The notes: generated by a model from the sequence alone, not told the origin. A stretch of DNA of 64,000 bases from SAR202 cluster bacterium bin127 (GCA_002239045.1 MPNN01000005.1:186001-250000); one strand, 5' to 3'. Counted from the stretch's first letter, positions 32,728 through 42,997 are shown. Numbers and translations: made by a program.

Positions 32728-33984
32728 TTAGGTGCCGGATTCCCAAGAGTTCAGGTACTTTTCCTGCTCGGCTGAGAGGGTGTCGAAATTCATGCCCATC
32801 GACTGAAGCTTGAGCGCAGCGATCTCCATGTCGATCTCTTTGGGTAGAGTATGTACACCCGGTCCAAGCGTCTGATAGTTAGCTGCGATGTACTCGCTGG
32901 CCAGCGCTTGATTCGCGAAGCTCATGTCCATAACACTTGCCGGATGACCCTCGGCGGCGGCAAGGTTCACCAGCCGTCCTTCAGCCAACAAGTTGATGCG
33001 GCGTCCGTTCTCAAGAGTGAATTCTTCCACAAACGGACGAACCTGTCGACGCGCCTCCGACATCTCTTCGAGAGCGTCGATATTGATCTCGACGTTGAAG
33101 TGACCCGAATTCGCGACAATCGCCGCGTCCTTCATCTTCAGGAAATGATGCTTATCGATCGCGTTCATCCCGCCCGTAACCGTCAGGAAAACATCACCGA
33201 TCTCTGCCGCTTCGTCCATCGCCATCACGCGGTGACCGTCCATCACTGCTTCCAAGGCGCGTACGGGGTCAACCTCACAGACTATGGTGTGAGCACCCAA
33301 GCCGCGCGCACGGTCCGCAAACCCACGTCCGCACCATCCGTATCCGATGGTCACGACCGATTTGCCCGTGATCAGGTGGTTGGTCGCCCTGATAATTCCG
33401 TCGAGCGTGCTCTGTCCAGTGCCGTACCGGTTGTCAAACATGTGCTTTGTCATCGAATCGTTGACCGCAATGATCGGGTAGGCGAGTTTGCCTTCGGCGT
33501 CAAGCGCCTTCAGACGGATAACACCCGTCGTGGTCTCTTCCATTCCACCGATCGTCCCGTCCAGCAGCTCTCGACGTTCAGAGTGGAGCATGGCTACAAG
33601 GTCGGCACCGTCGTCGATAGTGAGGTGGGGTTTGGTGTTAACCGTAGCGGAGATGTGACCGTAGTAAGTTTCAGCGTCTTCACCATTGCGGGCAAACACC
33701 GAGATGCCTTGAGAAACTAGATAGGCGGCTATGTCGTCTTGTGTCGAGAGCGGGTTGGAGGCGCAAAGAGCCAGTTCAGCACCGCCGGCGACCAGCGTCT
33801 TGGCGAGATTTGAAGTCTCCGAAGTGACGTGGAGGCATGCGGCGATCCGAAGGCCTTCTAATGGACGAGTTTCGGCGAAACGTTTGCGGATGTCCCGTAG
33901 GACCGGCATCTGGTCATCGGCGAATTCCGATTTCAGCGCGCCTTCGGGAGCTAGGTTTATATCTGTAATGTCGTAGTTCATCAA
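32728..33984 (-). CDS. ahcY: Adenosylhomocysteinase
   Basis: A 418-residue SAH hydrolase with tightly bound NAD. It has [25 protein letters not shown], the NAD-binding [24 protein letters not shown] and a C-terminal lysine-rich end (EQEKYLNSW). It splits S-adenosylhomocysteine into adenosine and homocysteine. It starts at one of two adjacent ATGs (33984/33981). It is placed between metK and a PfkB-type kinase, i.e. in SAM recycling. Confidence 0.96.
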   Translation of the reverse strand: MMNYDITDINLAPEGALKSEFADDQMPVLRDIRKRFAETRPLEGLRIAACLHVTSETSNLAKTLVAGGAELALCASNPLSTQDDIAAYLVSQGISVFARNGEDAETYYGHISATVNTKPHLTIDDGADLVAMLHSERRELLDGTIGGMEETTTGVIRLKALDAEGKLAYPIIAVNDSMTKHMFDNRYGTGQSTLDGIIRATNHLITGKSVVTIGYGWCGRGFADRARGLGAHTIVCEVDPVRALEAVMDGHRVMAMDEAAEIGDVFLTVTGGMNAIDKHHFLKMKDAAIVANSGHFNVEINIDALEEMSEARRQVRPFVEEFTLENGRRINLLAEGRLVNLAAAEGHPASVMDMSFANQALASEYIAANYQTLGPGVHTLPKEIDMEIAALKLQSMGMNFDTLSAEQEKYLNSWESGT

Positions 33985-34003
33985 TTCTCCGGTTTTGTGG
34001 ACC

Positions 34004-34945
34004 TCAATCTGTTAGTTGGCGAAGCGGGAGTCGAATCGCGGTATCGAAAGTCGTCAAGTCTTCGAATTCAAAAAACCTATCGGTGATTTCCTCGCTGGTC
34101 AGGTTTGATAGGCGGTCTAGGCCGAAGCCTTCGACGGTGAACGAAGCGATGACGGATCCGGCGATGACGGCTTGGCGGTAAGATTCCGGGTCGTGTCTGG
34201 ATGTGGCCGCGATGTAACCCATGAAACCGCCCGCGAAAGAGTCGCCGGCACCGGTGGGGTCGACGATGTTTTGGACGGGATACGCGGGGACGATGAACCG
34301 TTGGTTGTCGTTGTAGAGCACGGCGCCATATTCGCCCCGTTTGATGATGACGTTGTCGGGCCCCTCGTCGAGGAGACCTTCAGCGACGTCGACAAGGTTT
34401 GATTTTTCCGTATACATGCGGGCTTCGGCCTCATTGATCACGGAGAAATCGAGTTGAGTCATCAAGTGGTCGAGAGATTGTCGTTTCTCGACGATCCAGT
34501 GGTTCATCGTATCTCCCGCGACGAGTTGGAGGTCGTCGGTCATCTGGTTAAGGACCGACTGTTGGGTCTCCGGGTCGCAGTTGGCGAGGAATAGGTACGG
34601 GATCGAGCGGTGACCTTCTGGGACTGTCGGATTGAAGTCTGCGAAGACGTTTAGATCGGTTGCGACGGTCTCCGCATCGTTGAGGTCTTTCAAATAGCTT
34701 CCGGACCAGCGGAAAGTCTGACCGTCTACGACTTCGATACCGGAGGTGTCAATGCCGCGTGAGGTTAGAAGATCGCGGTGTTCCGGTCGAAAGTCATTTC
34801 CGACGATACCAAGGATTGCGACGTCGGTGAAATAGCTTGCGGCGACCGAAAAGTAAGTTACGGAGCCGCCCAGTTGGTGGTTTCGAATCCCGGCGGGCGT
34901 CTCGACATCGTCATACGCCATCGAGCCGACGACTAGAAGTTTCAT
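34004..34945 (-). CDS. PfkB-family kinase, candidate adenosine kinase
   Basis: A 313-residue ribokinase-like kinase. The N-terminal [12 protein letters not shown] is a variant of the substrate motif, and [15 protein letters not shown] carries the catalytic Asp and anion hole. PfkB enzymes phosphorylate sugars or nucleosides. Its position 19 nt upstream of ahcY suggests that it removes the adenosine made by AhcY. That role is inferred from context; a sugar kinase is the alternative. Confidence 0.85.
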   Translation of the reverse strand: MKLLVVGSMAYDDVETPAGIRNHQLGGSVTYFSVAASYFTDVAILGIVGNDFRPEHRDLLTSRGIDTSGIEVVDGQTFRWSGSYLKDLNDAETVATDLNVFADFNPTVPEGHRSIPYLFLANCDPETQQSVLNQMTDDLQLVAGDTMNHWIVEKRQSLDHLMTQLDFSVINEAEARMYTEKSNLVDVAEGLLDEGPDNVIIKRGEYGAVLYNDNQRFIVPAYPVQNIVDPTGAGDSFAGGFMGYIAATSRHDPESYRQAVIAGSVIASFTVEGFGLDRLSNLTSEEITDRFFEFEDLTTFDTAIRLPLRQLTD

Positions 34946-35042
34946 GCCGACCGCCTCGTCGCGTCAGTTGGAAATTCTCCGAGGTGTCGACGGTGAGACG
35001 CGGCCCCGGAGATATGCATGTTGCCGTTCGACAAGTTGATCT

Positions 35043-35390
35043 TCAAGCGCCAGTGGCGTGAGGCAATCCTTGGGCGATCCAAGCCGGCGTTCCGTCTTCG
35101 ATGTTAAACAGGCGTGAAGTCTCTGCACCCATCGCGGCAGCATATTCAGCGGCTAGACCACTACGTGCACCGACTTCGCAGATGAAGAGGAGATTACCGT
35201 CGGTGGGGAGTTCGTCAAAGCGCGGAATGATGTCGTCCACCGGGATCCAAACCGCGTCTTCAACGTGACCAGCTTCCCATTCGTCGGGATTGCGGACGTC
35301 TACGACGGTCGAATCGCCGTTTTGGACCATTTCATAGGCTTCTTGGGACGTGATGCGGGCGTATGGTTCGCCGGGGACTTGCCTTGCCAT
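35043..35390 (-). CDS. Rhodanese-like domain protein
   Basis: A 115-residue single rhodanese domain: VDVRNPDEWEAGHVEDAVWIP, then the active-site loop CEVGARS with Cys71. It should carry a persulfide or transfer sulfane sulfur. It is the most upstream gene of the SAM-cycle run, 97 nt before the kinase, and may handle sulfur released in homocysteine metabolism. The unusual acidic and small residues in the loop leave a non-sulfur role possible. Confidence 0.88.
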   Translation of the reverse strand: MARQVPGEPYARITSQEAYEMVQNGDSTVVDVRNPDEWEAGHVEDAVWIPVDDIIPRFDELPTDGNLLFICEVGARSGLAAEYAAAMGAETSRLFNIEDGTPAWIAQGLPHATGA

Positions 35391-35485
35391 TTGGTACCTG
35401 ATTCTCTAAGCCAAAACCAAGTTCGATTGTACTCGATTGACCGTCGGCGTTTCGAGTTACGAACGGTGACCAGCTTCGACGTCGT

Positions 35486-36280
35486 TCAAAGTCGCTCGCC
35501 AGTGAGAGTCGACGCAATTGCAGTAACCAATGAGAACGGTCCCGCAACAATGATTACCAATGGGATCAGGCCAATCAATGCACCAATGACGTTGAAGACG
35601 ATGACGTTGGAGACTTTTCGCGTCAACGATTTCGGCAACTCGACGTGCAAAGAGGCAAAAAACGTTACGACGGAAACGGCGACGAAGAGCAAAGCCCCGA
35701 TCACACCCGAATAGAGCACTTTGATCAAGAAGATGTACCCGTCTAGGAATGAACCCAGCAGTGTTTCGACGAACGCTGACAACCATAGTCCCGGCCTTAG
35801 GCCTTCGACAATGTCGCCGAAGATCAGCAAGGTTAGCGGCAGCAGGAAACCTATCAGCAAAGGTGTCGCCAAGGCGTAGAAGATGCCCGCGATCAGCCAT
35901 CTGAAGACGCTGTTGGCTTCGTTACGGGTCGTGAATAGGGCGAACATAATCCCGCCACCGATTGCACCTCCGCCGATCAGGTAAGCAGTAATCACCCGCA
36001 GGAAACCACTGACAAAGTTGGGCCGATAGAACTGGAATCCGAAGTCACCGACCCCGCCATCGACGATCGTGATGAGGGTCGCAAGATAACCGACGGTCAA
36101 ACCGACAATTGCACCGACGACGACTCCCAGCCACATCAGACGCATCTGAACTGTGCGTTCGACGCCCATGCGCTCGTTTTCGGCGCTCCGAATTCGGTTA
36201 AGGGCTTGGGTGCGCGTTTCCGGCGTGGGAGTGGGGCCAGCGGGTTCGTCGGGTAAAGAACTGAAATCCGAATTGGACAT
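35486..36280 (-). CDS. Multi-pass membrane protein of unknown function
   Basis: About 264 residues from ATG 36280 (MSNSDFSSLPDEP). A polar, Pro/Thr-rich N-terminus is followed by at least five hydrophobic helices: MWLGVVVGAIVGLTVGYL, VITAYLIGGGAIGGGIMFAL, LIAGIFYALATPLLIGFLLP, VIGALLFVAVSVVTFF and VIGALIGLIPLVIIVAG. Glycine-rich GAxxGLxxG patterns recur. I do not recognise a family. The longer reading to 36403 adds 41 residues unlike a real N-terminus. It resembles the 49321 protein only in general layout. Confidence 0.65.
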   Translation of the reverse strand: MSNSDFSSLPDEPAGPTPTPETRTQALNRIRSAENERMGVERTVQMRLMWLGVVVGAIVGLTVGYLATLITIVDGGVGDFGFQFYRPNFVSGFLRVITAYLIGGGAIGGGIMFALFTTRNEANSVFRWLIAGIFYALATPLLIGFLLPLTLLIFGDIVEGLRPGLWLSAFVETLLGSFLDGYIFLIKVLYSGVIGALLFVAVSVVTFFASLHVELPKSLTRKVSNVIVFNVIGALIGLIPLVIIVAGPFSLVTAIASTLTGERL

Positions 36281-36518
36281 GCTATTTATTGTGCATTGAG
36301 GATTAACAGCATGCGAAGTTGGTCTCCCAGACAGATCACCGTGGCGGAACCTGTATGTGAACCGGTGATCATGATGCAGGTGAGTTGATCTTGGCGTAAT
36401 CAATTGTTCACATCGTCGCGCTCAGCAACCTGGTCCCCAGCGAATCTGACCAAATGTCTAACCACGTCGCTATCGAAAAAACGTGTAGGCATGAGCAATG
36501 AGGGCATTAGTCGTTGGT

Positions 36519-36547
36519 TTGACCGAAATGAGAATTGGTGTTAAGTT
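36519..36547 (+). promoter_or_regulatory. Promoter of the first paralogous binding-protein gene
   Basis: TTGACC-17 nt-TAAGTT preceded by TG (TGTTAAGTT), 69 nt before the ATG at 36616. The same arrangement precedes the 40872 and 43095 paralogues. The rest of the 335-nt gap (36281-36615) shows no gene. Confidence 0.65.
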
Positions 36548-36615
36548 TCACTCAGACATTTGCGAAAGCAACCTGGTCGGTCTGAATCGCACTTTTTCCT
36601 AGGAGGTCCCAAACG

Positions 36616-38559
36616 ATGAAATACAAACTGGCGATCTTGACTGTCGCCCTCTCTGCGGTGGTTGCCGCTGTTGCCGCCTGCGGAGGCACCGAAACCGTCG
36701 TCGAAACCGTTGTCGTCGAGCGCGTCATCACGCAGGCACCAGAACGCGTTGTCGAGACCGTCGAGGTCGAACGAGTCGTTGAAGTTGAAAAGGTCGTCGA
36801 AGTAGAGAAAGTTGTTGAAGTTGAAGTAGAGGTTACGACGGCGCCATCGGATGACGCGATGATGATGGACGACGAGGTCATTCCTCGCGAACGACAATTC
36901 ATCATGCTGTGGGGCGGCTCTGGCGGTGTCGGGTCTGCTGGCCAATACACGAACCATGACATCTGGAACGTCTACTCTGGTGTAAGCCACCAAGATGGTC
37001 CGCAGCTGATTTTCGAACCCCTCGCTTTCTATTCCGCGTTCAGCGACACCGAGTACCCGTGGCTCGCCGAATCGTGGGAATACAGTGAAGACTTTACGGA
37101 GTTGACGATCAACACGCGCCAAAACGTCAATTGGAGTGACGGGACACCTTTCGGAGCCCACGACGTCGCCTATACCATCGAGCACCTTCTCACGACCCCT
37201 GGCCTGCCGCACTCCGGACAAATTCAGGCCGACGTCGAATCAGTTGAGCTCGTGGATGAAAACACCTTGGTCGTCAAGTTCCTAGGCCCACGTCCGAAGT
37301 TCTTGTATTTCATGACCTACAAGTTCGACATCGGTGTCTACATCGTGCCCAAACATATCTACGAAGGTAACGATTGGCAGGAATTCACCAACTTCGATCT
37401 AGAAAAAGGATGGCCAGTAACTACCGGGCCGTGGGAAGTTGTGCAGACCTCTACCCAGTCAAAGATCCTCAACCGTCGCGATAGTTGGTGGGCCGTCGAA
37501 CAGGGCCTCGTCGACAAGATGCCTGAGGTCCTCCAGATTGTCTACATTCCCAACCCGGGTGAAACCCAGATGGCGCAAGAGATGATCGCAAACCGCGCCG
37601 ATGCATCGCTTTCGTTGCAAACCGCAACGATGCGCGAGGTTCTCAATCGGAATAGCTCGATCATCACGCACTCTGGATACAACGCGCCGTACGGCTACGT
37701 CGACTGGTGGCCTGTCGGTCTGCTCTTCAACGCGAGCGAACCACCGTACGACGACAAACGTGTACGCTGGGCGGTTTCGAACTACATCAACCGCGAGCAG
37801 CTGATCGAAATCGGTTTCGGTGGCGCTGGGACGCTCTCCTACCTGCCAATGCCAACGTATGCGCCGTTGCAACGCTACTTCGATGTGATCGAAGACAAGT
37901 TGACGACGACCCACGATACCACCGAGTACAACCCCGTGAAGGCTGACGGGTTAATGACCGAAGCCGGGTTCACCAAGAATTCGGACGGGTATTGGGAGAA
38001 GGACGGGAATGTCGTTGTCTGCGACATCTTGAGCTTCGGCATCTTCAACCACTACGGACCGATCTTGTCGAGGCAGTTGGATAACCACGGAATCAAGTCG
38101 TCTTACAGCACTCCGCCAGACGCTTGGTCACGGCAATCGAACGGCGAAGCGTCGTGCGGACTGCGAGGACACGGCGGTTCAGTCCGTGACCCGTTCTTTA
38201 CGATGCGTCTCTACACCGGTGGTGACCCCAAGACTTACGATCCGAACGCACCAGCAACACCTGAAAACCGCGCGCCAAACGCGTACCACTGGTACAACGC
38301 AGAATTCAACGCCATCACCGACGAAGTGTTCGCCACCGCGATCAACGACGTTGCAAGGCTAGAAGAGCTTTGGGACGAGGCCATGGATATCTGGTTAGAT
38401 GAATTGCCCGACGTTCAGGTGCTTGAGTTCTACCACCGGATTCCGATGAATACGACATACTGGACGAACTGGCCGACCCACGACAATCCGTACGTGAACG
38501 GAGCGTTCTGGCACCTCACGTTCCAGCTGATCCTGAACGAGCTAGAGCCAGTCCAATAA
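36616..38559 (+). CDS. ABC substrate-binding lipoprotein, family 5, paralogue 1
   Basis: A 647-residue precursor. The signal peptide ends at Cys22 (VAAC). A stalk of TVVVERV/VEVEKVV units runs to about residue 75, and the SBP_bac_5 domain follows (EPLAFYSAF, WLAESWEYS, INTRQNVNWSDGTPFGAHDV, RRDSWWAVEQG, IPNPGETQMAQ). It is close to the 40872 and 43095 products over its whole length, including the end FWHLTFQLILNE. AGGAGG precedes the ATG. It leads module 1 (binding protein, two permeases) of the 36.5-49.3 kb system. Confidence 0.93.
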   Translation: MKYKLAILTVALSAVVAAVAACGGTETVVETVVVERVITQAPERVVETVEVERVVEVEKVVEVEKVVEVEVEVTTAPSDDAMMMDDEVIPRERQFIMLWGGSGGVGSAGQYTNHDIWNVYSGVSHQDGPQLIFEPLAFYSAFSDTEYPWLAESWEYSEDFTELTINTRQNVNWSDGTPFGAHDVAYTIEHLLTTPGLPHSGQIQADVESVELVDENTLVVKFLGPRPKFLYFMTYKFDIGVYIVPKHIYEGNDWQEFTNFDLEKGWPVTTGPWEVVQTSTQSKILNRRDSWWAVEQGLVDKMPEVLQIVYIPNPGETQMAQEMIANRADASLSLQTATMREVLNRNSSIITHSGYNAPYGYVDWWPVGLLFNASEPPYDDKRVRWAVSNYINREQLIEIGFGGAGTLSYLPMPTYAPLQRYFDVIEDKLTTTHDTTEYNPVKADGLMTEAGFTKNSDGYWEKDGNVVVCDILSFGIFNHYGPILSRQLDNHGIKSSYSTPPDAWSRQSNGEASCGLRGHGGSVRDPFFTMRLYTGGDPKTYDPNAPATPENRAPNAYHWYNAEFNAITDEVFATAINDVARLEELWDEAMDIWLDELPDVQVLEFYHRIPMNTTYWTNWPTHDNPYVNGAFWHLTFQLILNELEPVQ

Positions 38560-38592
38560 CGGATCGACAGAAGTTCGGTGCCAGCAATCGAC

Positions 38593-38634
38593 GACCGAAT
38601 CGGCCTCAACATCTTTCTTGAGGCCTATTCGGTC
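38593..38634 (+). other. Stem-loop between binding-protein and permease genes
   Basis: GACCGAAT-c-GGCCTCAA paired with TTGAGGCC-t-ATTCGGTC: 16 pairs, one internal mismatch and an 8-nt loop, in the gap after the 36616 gene. No U-tract follows, so mRNA processing or stabilisation is as likely as termination. Confidence 0.7.
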
Positions 38635-38684
38635 ATATCATCGGCACGCGTGGTTTGAAATATCCGAAAGGTTAGATACGCCGA

Positions 38685-39698
38685 ATGCCTTGGCGGTACA
38701 TGGCGGGCAGATTGCTCATGTTCGTCGTCACCATATGGATGGCGAGTACGATCGTATTCTTCTTGCCGCGTCTTTCGGGGCAAAATCCGCTGGCGGAGAA
38801 GATCTATCAAGACGCCCAACGCGGCGGCTACCAGGACCCAGCCGTTGAAGAACGGGTTCGGGTCTTTGAGCAAAAGTACGGGTTCGACAGACCGCTTTGG
38901 GAGCAGTACGTCAAGTTCGTGGGTGACGTAGTTCAATTCGATCTTGGGCGATCGATCTACCAGTGGCCAAAGTCAGTCAACGAGATTCTTGCCGAAAAAA
39001 TAATGTGGACGCTTTCGATGGGTCTGTTGACGCTCGTCCTCGCATTCTTAATCGGTTCGACGATGGGCGCATTGCTCGAATGGAAGAGGAACAACTGGGG
39101 ACTCATGGTCGCGATGGCACCGATCCTAGCCATCTCGGCGGTCCCATTCTTCATCTTCGGATTGGTACTACAGCTACTCGTATTCAACGTCAATCGCGAG
39201 TTTCCAATGGTCTACGGATTCAAACAGGGCGTCATCGGTTGGCCAGACTGGTCGGATTGGGAATTCGTCCTCAGTGTCCTCAAGCACGGCATTCTTCCGG
39301 CGATGTCGATCACACTGGTTTCTCTTGGAGGCTGGGCGATGGGCATGCGCGGCATGATGGTTACCACTAAGGGCGAGGACTACATGGTTCAAGCTGAGGC
39401 CAAAGGTCTTCCAGAACGAATCATGTTGACGAAGTACGCAATCAGAAATTCCCTGTTGCCGCAAGTTACCGGATTGACCCTTGCACTGGGTCTGATCGTG
39501 TCCGGCGTCGTCCTGGTGGAAATCGTCTTCGGTTACCCGGGCGTCGGCGGGCAACTATTACAGGCTGTGCGATCAAACGACTATCCGACCACGCAGGGAA
39601 TCGTGTTCGTATTGGCATTTGGAACCGCGGCTGCGACCCTCGTTCTCGATCTGACGTACCCACTGCTGGATCCTCGAATTAAATCCGGCGGTTCGTGA
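38685..39698 (+). CDS. ABC transporter permease, DppB/OppB type (module 1)
   Basis: A 337-residue permease. The first helix lies in MFVVTIWMASTIVFFLPRLSG, the EAA-type loop in AEAKGLPERIMLTKYAIRNS. The end LTYPLLDPRIKSGG is the family norm. It shares GGWAMGMRGMMVTTKGEDYM and most of its length with the 45127 permease, its duplicate. It pairs with the 39712 product. Confidence 0.93.
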   Translation: MPWRYMAGRLLMFVVTIWMASTIVFFLPRLSGQNPLAEKIYQDAQRGGYQDPAVEERVRVFEQKYGFDRPLWEQYVKFVGDVVQFDLGRSIYQWPKSVNEILAEKIMWTLSMGLLTLVLAFLIGSTMGALLEWKRNNWGLMVAMAPILAISAVPFFIFGLVLQLLVFNVNREFPMVYGFKQGVIGWPDWSDWEFVLSVLKHGILPAMSITLVSLGGWAMGMRGMMVTTKGEDYMVQAEAKGLPERIMLTKYAIRNSLLPQVTGLTLALGLIVSGVVLVEIVFGYPGVGGQLLQAVRSNDYPTTQGIVFVLAFGTAAATLVLDLTYPLLDPRIKSGGS

Positions 39699-39711
39699 AA
39701 GGTCTGAATTC

Positions 39712-40692
39712 GTGGAACAAGTGAGAACAGACCCAGCAGAGATGAATTGGTTGGATTCGCTGGCGACCAACTCGGAGTTCATTCGGGATCGAATCATCCC
39801 AATTTTCCGTTACGTTCGTCGAAACCGACTGATGTTAATCGGTATCGGCGCATTCTTGGCGCTGACACTGTTCGTCGGGATCTCGTACCTGTTTTACGAA
39901 CAGGAGGACCTGCTTGGTGAAACCCGAGGTGTGAACGGTCTGGTCAGGGCGGCGTCTGTCCAAGCCAATCAAAGGCCGTCTTGGAATCCTTGGAGCGGCT
40001 ACCCACTCGGCACGGATCTGCAAGGCCGAGACATCTATGCTGCAGTGGTCGTTGGGATCCCCCTGTCGCTCCGGATCGGCCTGATCGCGGCCGCGATTGG
40101 TGTCGGAGTCGGGATGTTACTAGCATTCGTAGCGGCTTATCTCGGCGGAGTGGTCGACGCTGTTATTCGCACCGTTGTGGACAGTTTGATTCCGATACCT
40201 GGACTGCTCGTGTTGGTACTCGTGGCCACATCGCTCAACCCGGGACAAGGATTATCCGTAGACCAACTCGCCTTCGTGATTGCAGTGTTGGCGTGGCCGG
40301 GACCAGCTAGGGTCATCCGCTCGCAAGTTCTGGTGATCCGCGAACGTGGCTACGTAGAGATGGCAAGAATGTCTGGCACTGGCGCCCTCGGCATCATTTT
40401 CAGAGAGATGATGCCCAATCTTGCACCGTACGCACTCGCCAGCTTCGTGGCCGCCGTGTCCGGCTCGATCCTAGCCTCCATCGGAGTTGAGTCGCTAGGT
40501 TTAGGACCGTTAGATTCCCCGACACTTGGCAGCATGATCTATTGGAACATCTTCAACAGCTCGGTATTACTGGGCTTGTGGTACTGGTTACTGCCGCCCA
40601 TCGTCGTATTGATCACGCTATTCGTCGGGTTATTCATGATTTCAGCTGGGCTAGACGAAGTCGCAAATCCGAGGTTGCGCCGACGAGTTTGA
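39712..40692 (+). CDS. ABC transporter permease, DppC/OppC type (module 1)
   Basis: A 326-residue permease with WSGYPLGTDLQGRDIYAAVV, the EAA-type loop (RGYVEMARMSGTGALGIIFR) and the C-terminus ISAGLDEVANPRLRRRV. It starts at GTG 39712, 13 nt after the previous stop, with AAAGG upstream. It is the duplicate of the 46152 permease. Its C-terminal coding sequence is echoed by the scar at 42863-42901. Confidence 0.92.
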   Translation: MEQVRTDPAEMNWLDSLATNSEFIRDRIIPIFRYVRRNRLMLIGIGAFLALTLFVGISYLFYEQEDLLGETRGVNGLVRAASVQANQRPSWNPWSGYPLGTDLQGRDIYAAVVVGIPLSLRIGLIAAAIGVGVGMLLAFVAAYLGGVVDAVIRTVVDSLIPIPGLLVLVLVATSLNPGQGLSVDQLAFVIAVLAWPGPARVIRSQVLVIRERGYVEMARMSGTGALGIIFREMMPNLAPYALASFVAAVSGSILASIGVESLGLGPLDSPTLGSMIYWNIFNSSVLLGLWYWLLPPIVVLITLFVGLFMISAGLDEVANPRLRRRV

Positions 40693-40786
40693 ATCAGTCG
40701 GCACTCACCAGTCGGCTGTTGCCTGCCACAGGATGGAGCCGAAATCCGGGCTACATTGCCGTCGGTGGTTCAACCGCAGGCTCAGG

Positions 40787-40815
40787 TTGACTCAAGTCAA
40801 ACGGAATGTTAACTT
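40787..40815 (+). promoter_or_regulatory. Promoter of the second paralogous binding-protein gene
   Basis: TTGACT-17 nt-TAACTT preceded by TG, 56 nt before the ATG. It is the same arrangement as at 36519 and 42998. Confidence 0.65.
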
Positions 40816-40871
40816 TTTCGCAGACTTTGGCCGCAACTCCGCGTGTACCTGATAAATGGAGGATCCTCCCA

Positions 40872-42782
40872 ATGAAACATAAATTGGCGATTTTGGTCGT
40901 TGCACTTTCGGCAATGGTCGCAACCGTCGTCGCCTGTGGAGGCACTGAAACCGTTGTTGAGACGGTCGTCGTTGAGCGGGTCATCACTCAGGCACCGGAA
41001 CGCGTTGTCGAGACTGTTGAGGTTGAGCGAGTTGTTGAAGTTGAAAAGGTTGTCGAAGTCGAGGTTCAGAAGGTTGTCGAGGTTGAGGTCACGGCCGAGG
41101 TGATGGCTGAAGACGACGGGATGATGATGGACGATGGCGTGATTCCCCGCAACCGGCAGCTGATTCTGTTGTGGGGTGGTTCCGGCGGTGTTGGGGCGGC
41201 TGGGCGCTACACTGATCACAATATCTGGAACATTTACAACCCAGGTACGAGTTTCCAAAATGGGACAGTGATCCTGTTTGAGCCTTTGGCTTATTACTCA
41301 GCGTTTAACGACACGGAATACCCGTGGTTAGCTGAATCGTGGTCTTACAACGATGATTTCACGCAGTTGACGATCAATCTTCGAGAAGGTATTTCTTGGA
41401 GCGACGGCGAGCCGTTTGGTGCTCACGACGTGGTCTATACGATCAATCACCTTCTTGAAAACTCAGGCATTAACCGAAGTTCTCAAGTGCAACGCGATGT
41501 CGAGTCTGTTGAGCAACTCGATGACTCAACCGTCGTCGTGAATTTCCAAGGTCCACGTCCCAAGTTCTTCTACTTCATGACATATAAGTTCGGAGTCGGT
41601 TTGTACATCGTCCCGAAACATGTTTTTGAGGGACAAGACTGGTTGGAGTTTACGAATTTCGACCTCGATAAGGGTTGGCCGGTGACGACTGGTCCTTGGG
41701 AGGTAGTTCAAACTTCGCCCGAGCAGAAACTGATCAATCGGCGGGATTCATGGTGGGCTGTCGATCGTGGTTTGGTTGACCAACTCCCTGAGGTGTTGCA
41801 GATTGTCTATGTGCCGAACCCTGGTGAAACGCAGATGGCGCAGGCGGTTATCAACGACGAGGCCGATGCGACCTTGGACCTTCGTCCGACAACGATCCGA
41901 GAGGTATTGGCCCGCAACTCGAACGTGATTACGCATTCGGGTTATAACAAGCCGTACGGCTACGTGGACTGGTGGCCGATTGGGTTGTTATTTAACGCAA
42001 GCCAACCTCCGTACGACGACAAGAACGTCAGATGGGCGGTGTCGTATTACATTGACCGTGACCAGTTGATCGACGTCGCATACGACGGTGCAGGCACTCC
42101 TTCGGTTTTGCCGATACCGACCTATGCTCCTTTGCAACGTTATTTCGACGCGATCGAAGACGAACTTGGCGGTGAGTACAACACCAATGAATACAACCCT
42201 GCCAAGGGAGATGAGCGGATGGCGGCAGCTGGTTACTCGAAGAATGCGGACGGCTATTGGGAGAAGGATGGCAGTGAAATCGTCTGCGACATCCTCGGTT
42301 TCGGTATCTTCAACGACTTCGGTCCGATTCTTGCTCGCCAACTGGACAACCACGGTATTAAATCGTCCTACGCCAACCCGCCAGACGCTGGATCTCGCAT
42401 GGTTGCCGGCGAGGCGTCTTGTGGATTGCGAGGGCATGGTGCATCGCTCCGTGATCCATATTTCACGATGAACCTTTACCGGGGCACCGAAGACGAACCG
42501 AATCTCTATCGTTGGTCCAATGAGCGTTGGAACGAAATTACCGACGAAGCTTCAGCTACGGGTATCGAGGATGTAGCCCGCCTCGAAGAGCTTTGGAAAG
42601 AGGCGATGGATATTTGGTTGGAGGAATTGCCCGACGTCCAAATTTTGGAGTGGTACCACCGTATCCCGATGAACACGACGTATTGGACGAATTGGCCGAC
42701 GCATGACAACCCGTACACTAACGGTGCGTTTTGGCATTTGACGTTCCAGTTGATCCTCAACAACCTTCGAGCAGTTCAATAA
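40872..42782 (+). CDS. ABC substrate-binding lipoprotein, family 5, paralogue 2
   Basis: A 636-residue precursor ending its signal peptide at Cys22 (VVAC), with a VETVVVERV/VEVEKVV stalk and a full SBP_bac_5 domain. It is nearly colinear with the 43095 product, but its codons end more often in T and G. ATG 40872 is chosen because GGAGG (40858-40862) lies 9 nt upstream; that site is part of the palindrome GGAGGATCCTCC, so it could be masked in the mRNA. No permease follows, only a 39-nt scar of one (42863-42901). Confidence 0.92.
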   Translation: MKHKLAILVVALSAMVATVVACGGTETVVETVVVERVITQAPERVVETVEVERVVEVEKVVEVEVQKVVEVEVTAEVMAEDDGMMMDDGVIPRNRQLILLWGGSGGVGAAGRYTDHNIWNIYNPGTSFQNGTVILFEPLAYYSAFNDTEYPWLAESWSYNDDFTQLTINLREGISWSDGEPFGAHDVVYTINHLLENSGINRSSQVQRDVESVEQLDDSTVVVNFQGPRPKFFYFMTYKFGVGLYIVPKHVFEGQDWLEFTNFDLDKGWPVTTGPWEVVQTSPEQKLINRRDSWWAVDRGLVDQLPEVLQIVYVPNPGETQMAQAVINDEADATLDLRPTTIREVLARNSNVITHSGYNKPYGYVDWWPIGLLFNASQPPYDDKNVRWAVSYYIDRDQLIDVAYDGAGTPSVLPIPTYAPLQRYFDAIEDELGGEYNTNEYNPAKGDERMAAAGYSKNADGYWEKDGSEIVCDILGFGIFNDFGPILARQLDNHGIKSSYANPPDAGSRMVAGEASCGLRGHGASLRDPYFTMNLYRGTEDEPNLYRWSNERWNEITDEASATGIEDVARLEELWKEAMDIWLEELPDVQILEWYHRIPMNTTYWTNWPTHDNPYTNGAFWHLTFQLILNNLRAVQ

Positions 42783-42862
42783 CGCGTTAAAGGGTCGGAC
42801 ACGAATTGGGTGATTGGCGGCTGGATCAATCTTTGTGTGAGTTTGATCTGGCCGCAAACCCG

Positions 42863-42901
42863 ATGGACGAACTCGCAAATCAGAGGTTGAGACTGCGGGT
42901 T
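42863..42901 (+). pseudogene. 39-nt scar of a DppC-type permease 3' end
   Basis: Reads MDELANQRLRLRV against LDEVANPRLRRRV at the end of the 39712 and 46152 permeases. By eye 30 of 39 bases match the end of the 39712 gene. It lies at the expected distance upstream of the next binding-protein promoter, i.e. where a permease gene would have ended. The remaining 312-nt gap has no gene. Confidence 0.65.
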
Positions 42902-42997
42902 CAGGCTAGACGTGCCTCTCCTGTCGACCGTTGGATTCGACCGTGCGGCGCCAAAATCCAGAATGGATTTCAACGTCGGGTGATACGTAGTTTCAGT

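Noticed and set aside
34946-35485. SAM or SAH riboswitch upstream of the SAM-cycle run
   Set aside because: I looked at both gaps for the conserved cores and for a following terminator and saw neither.
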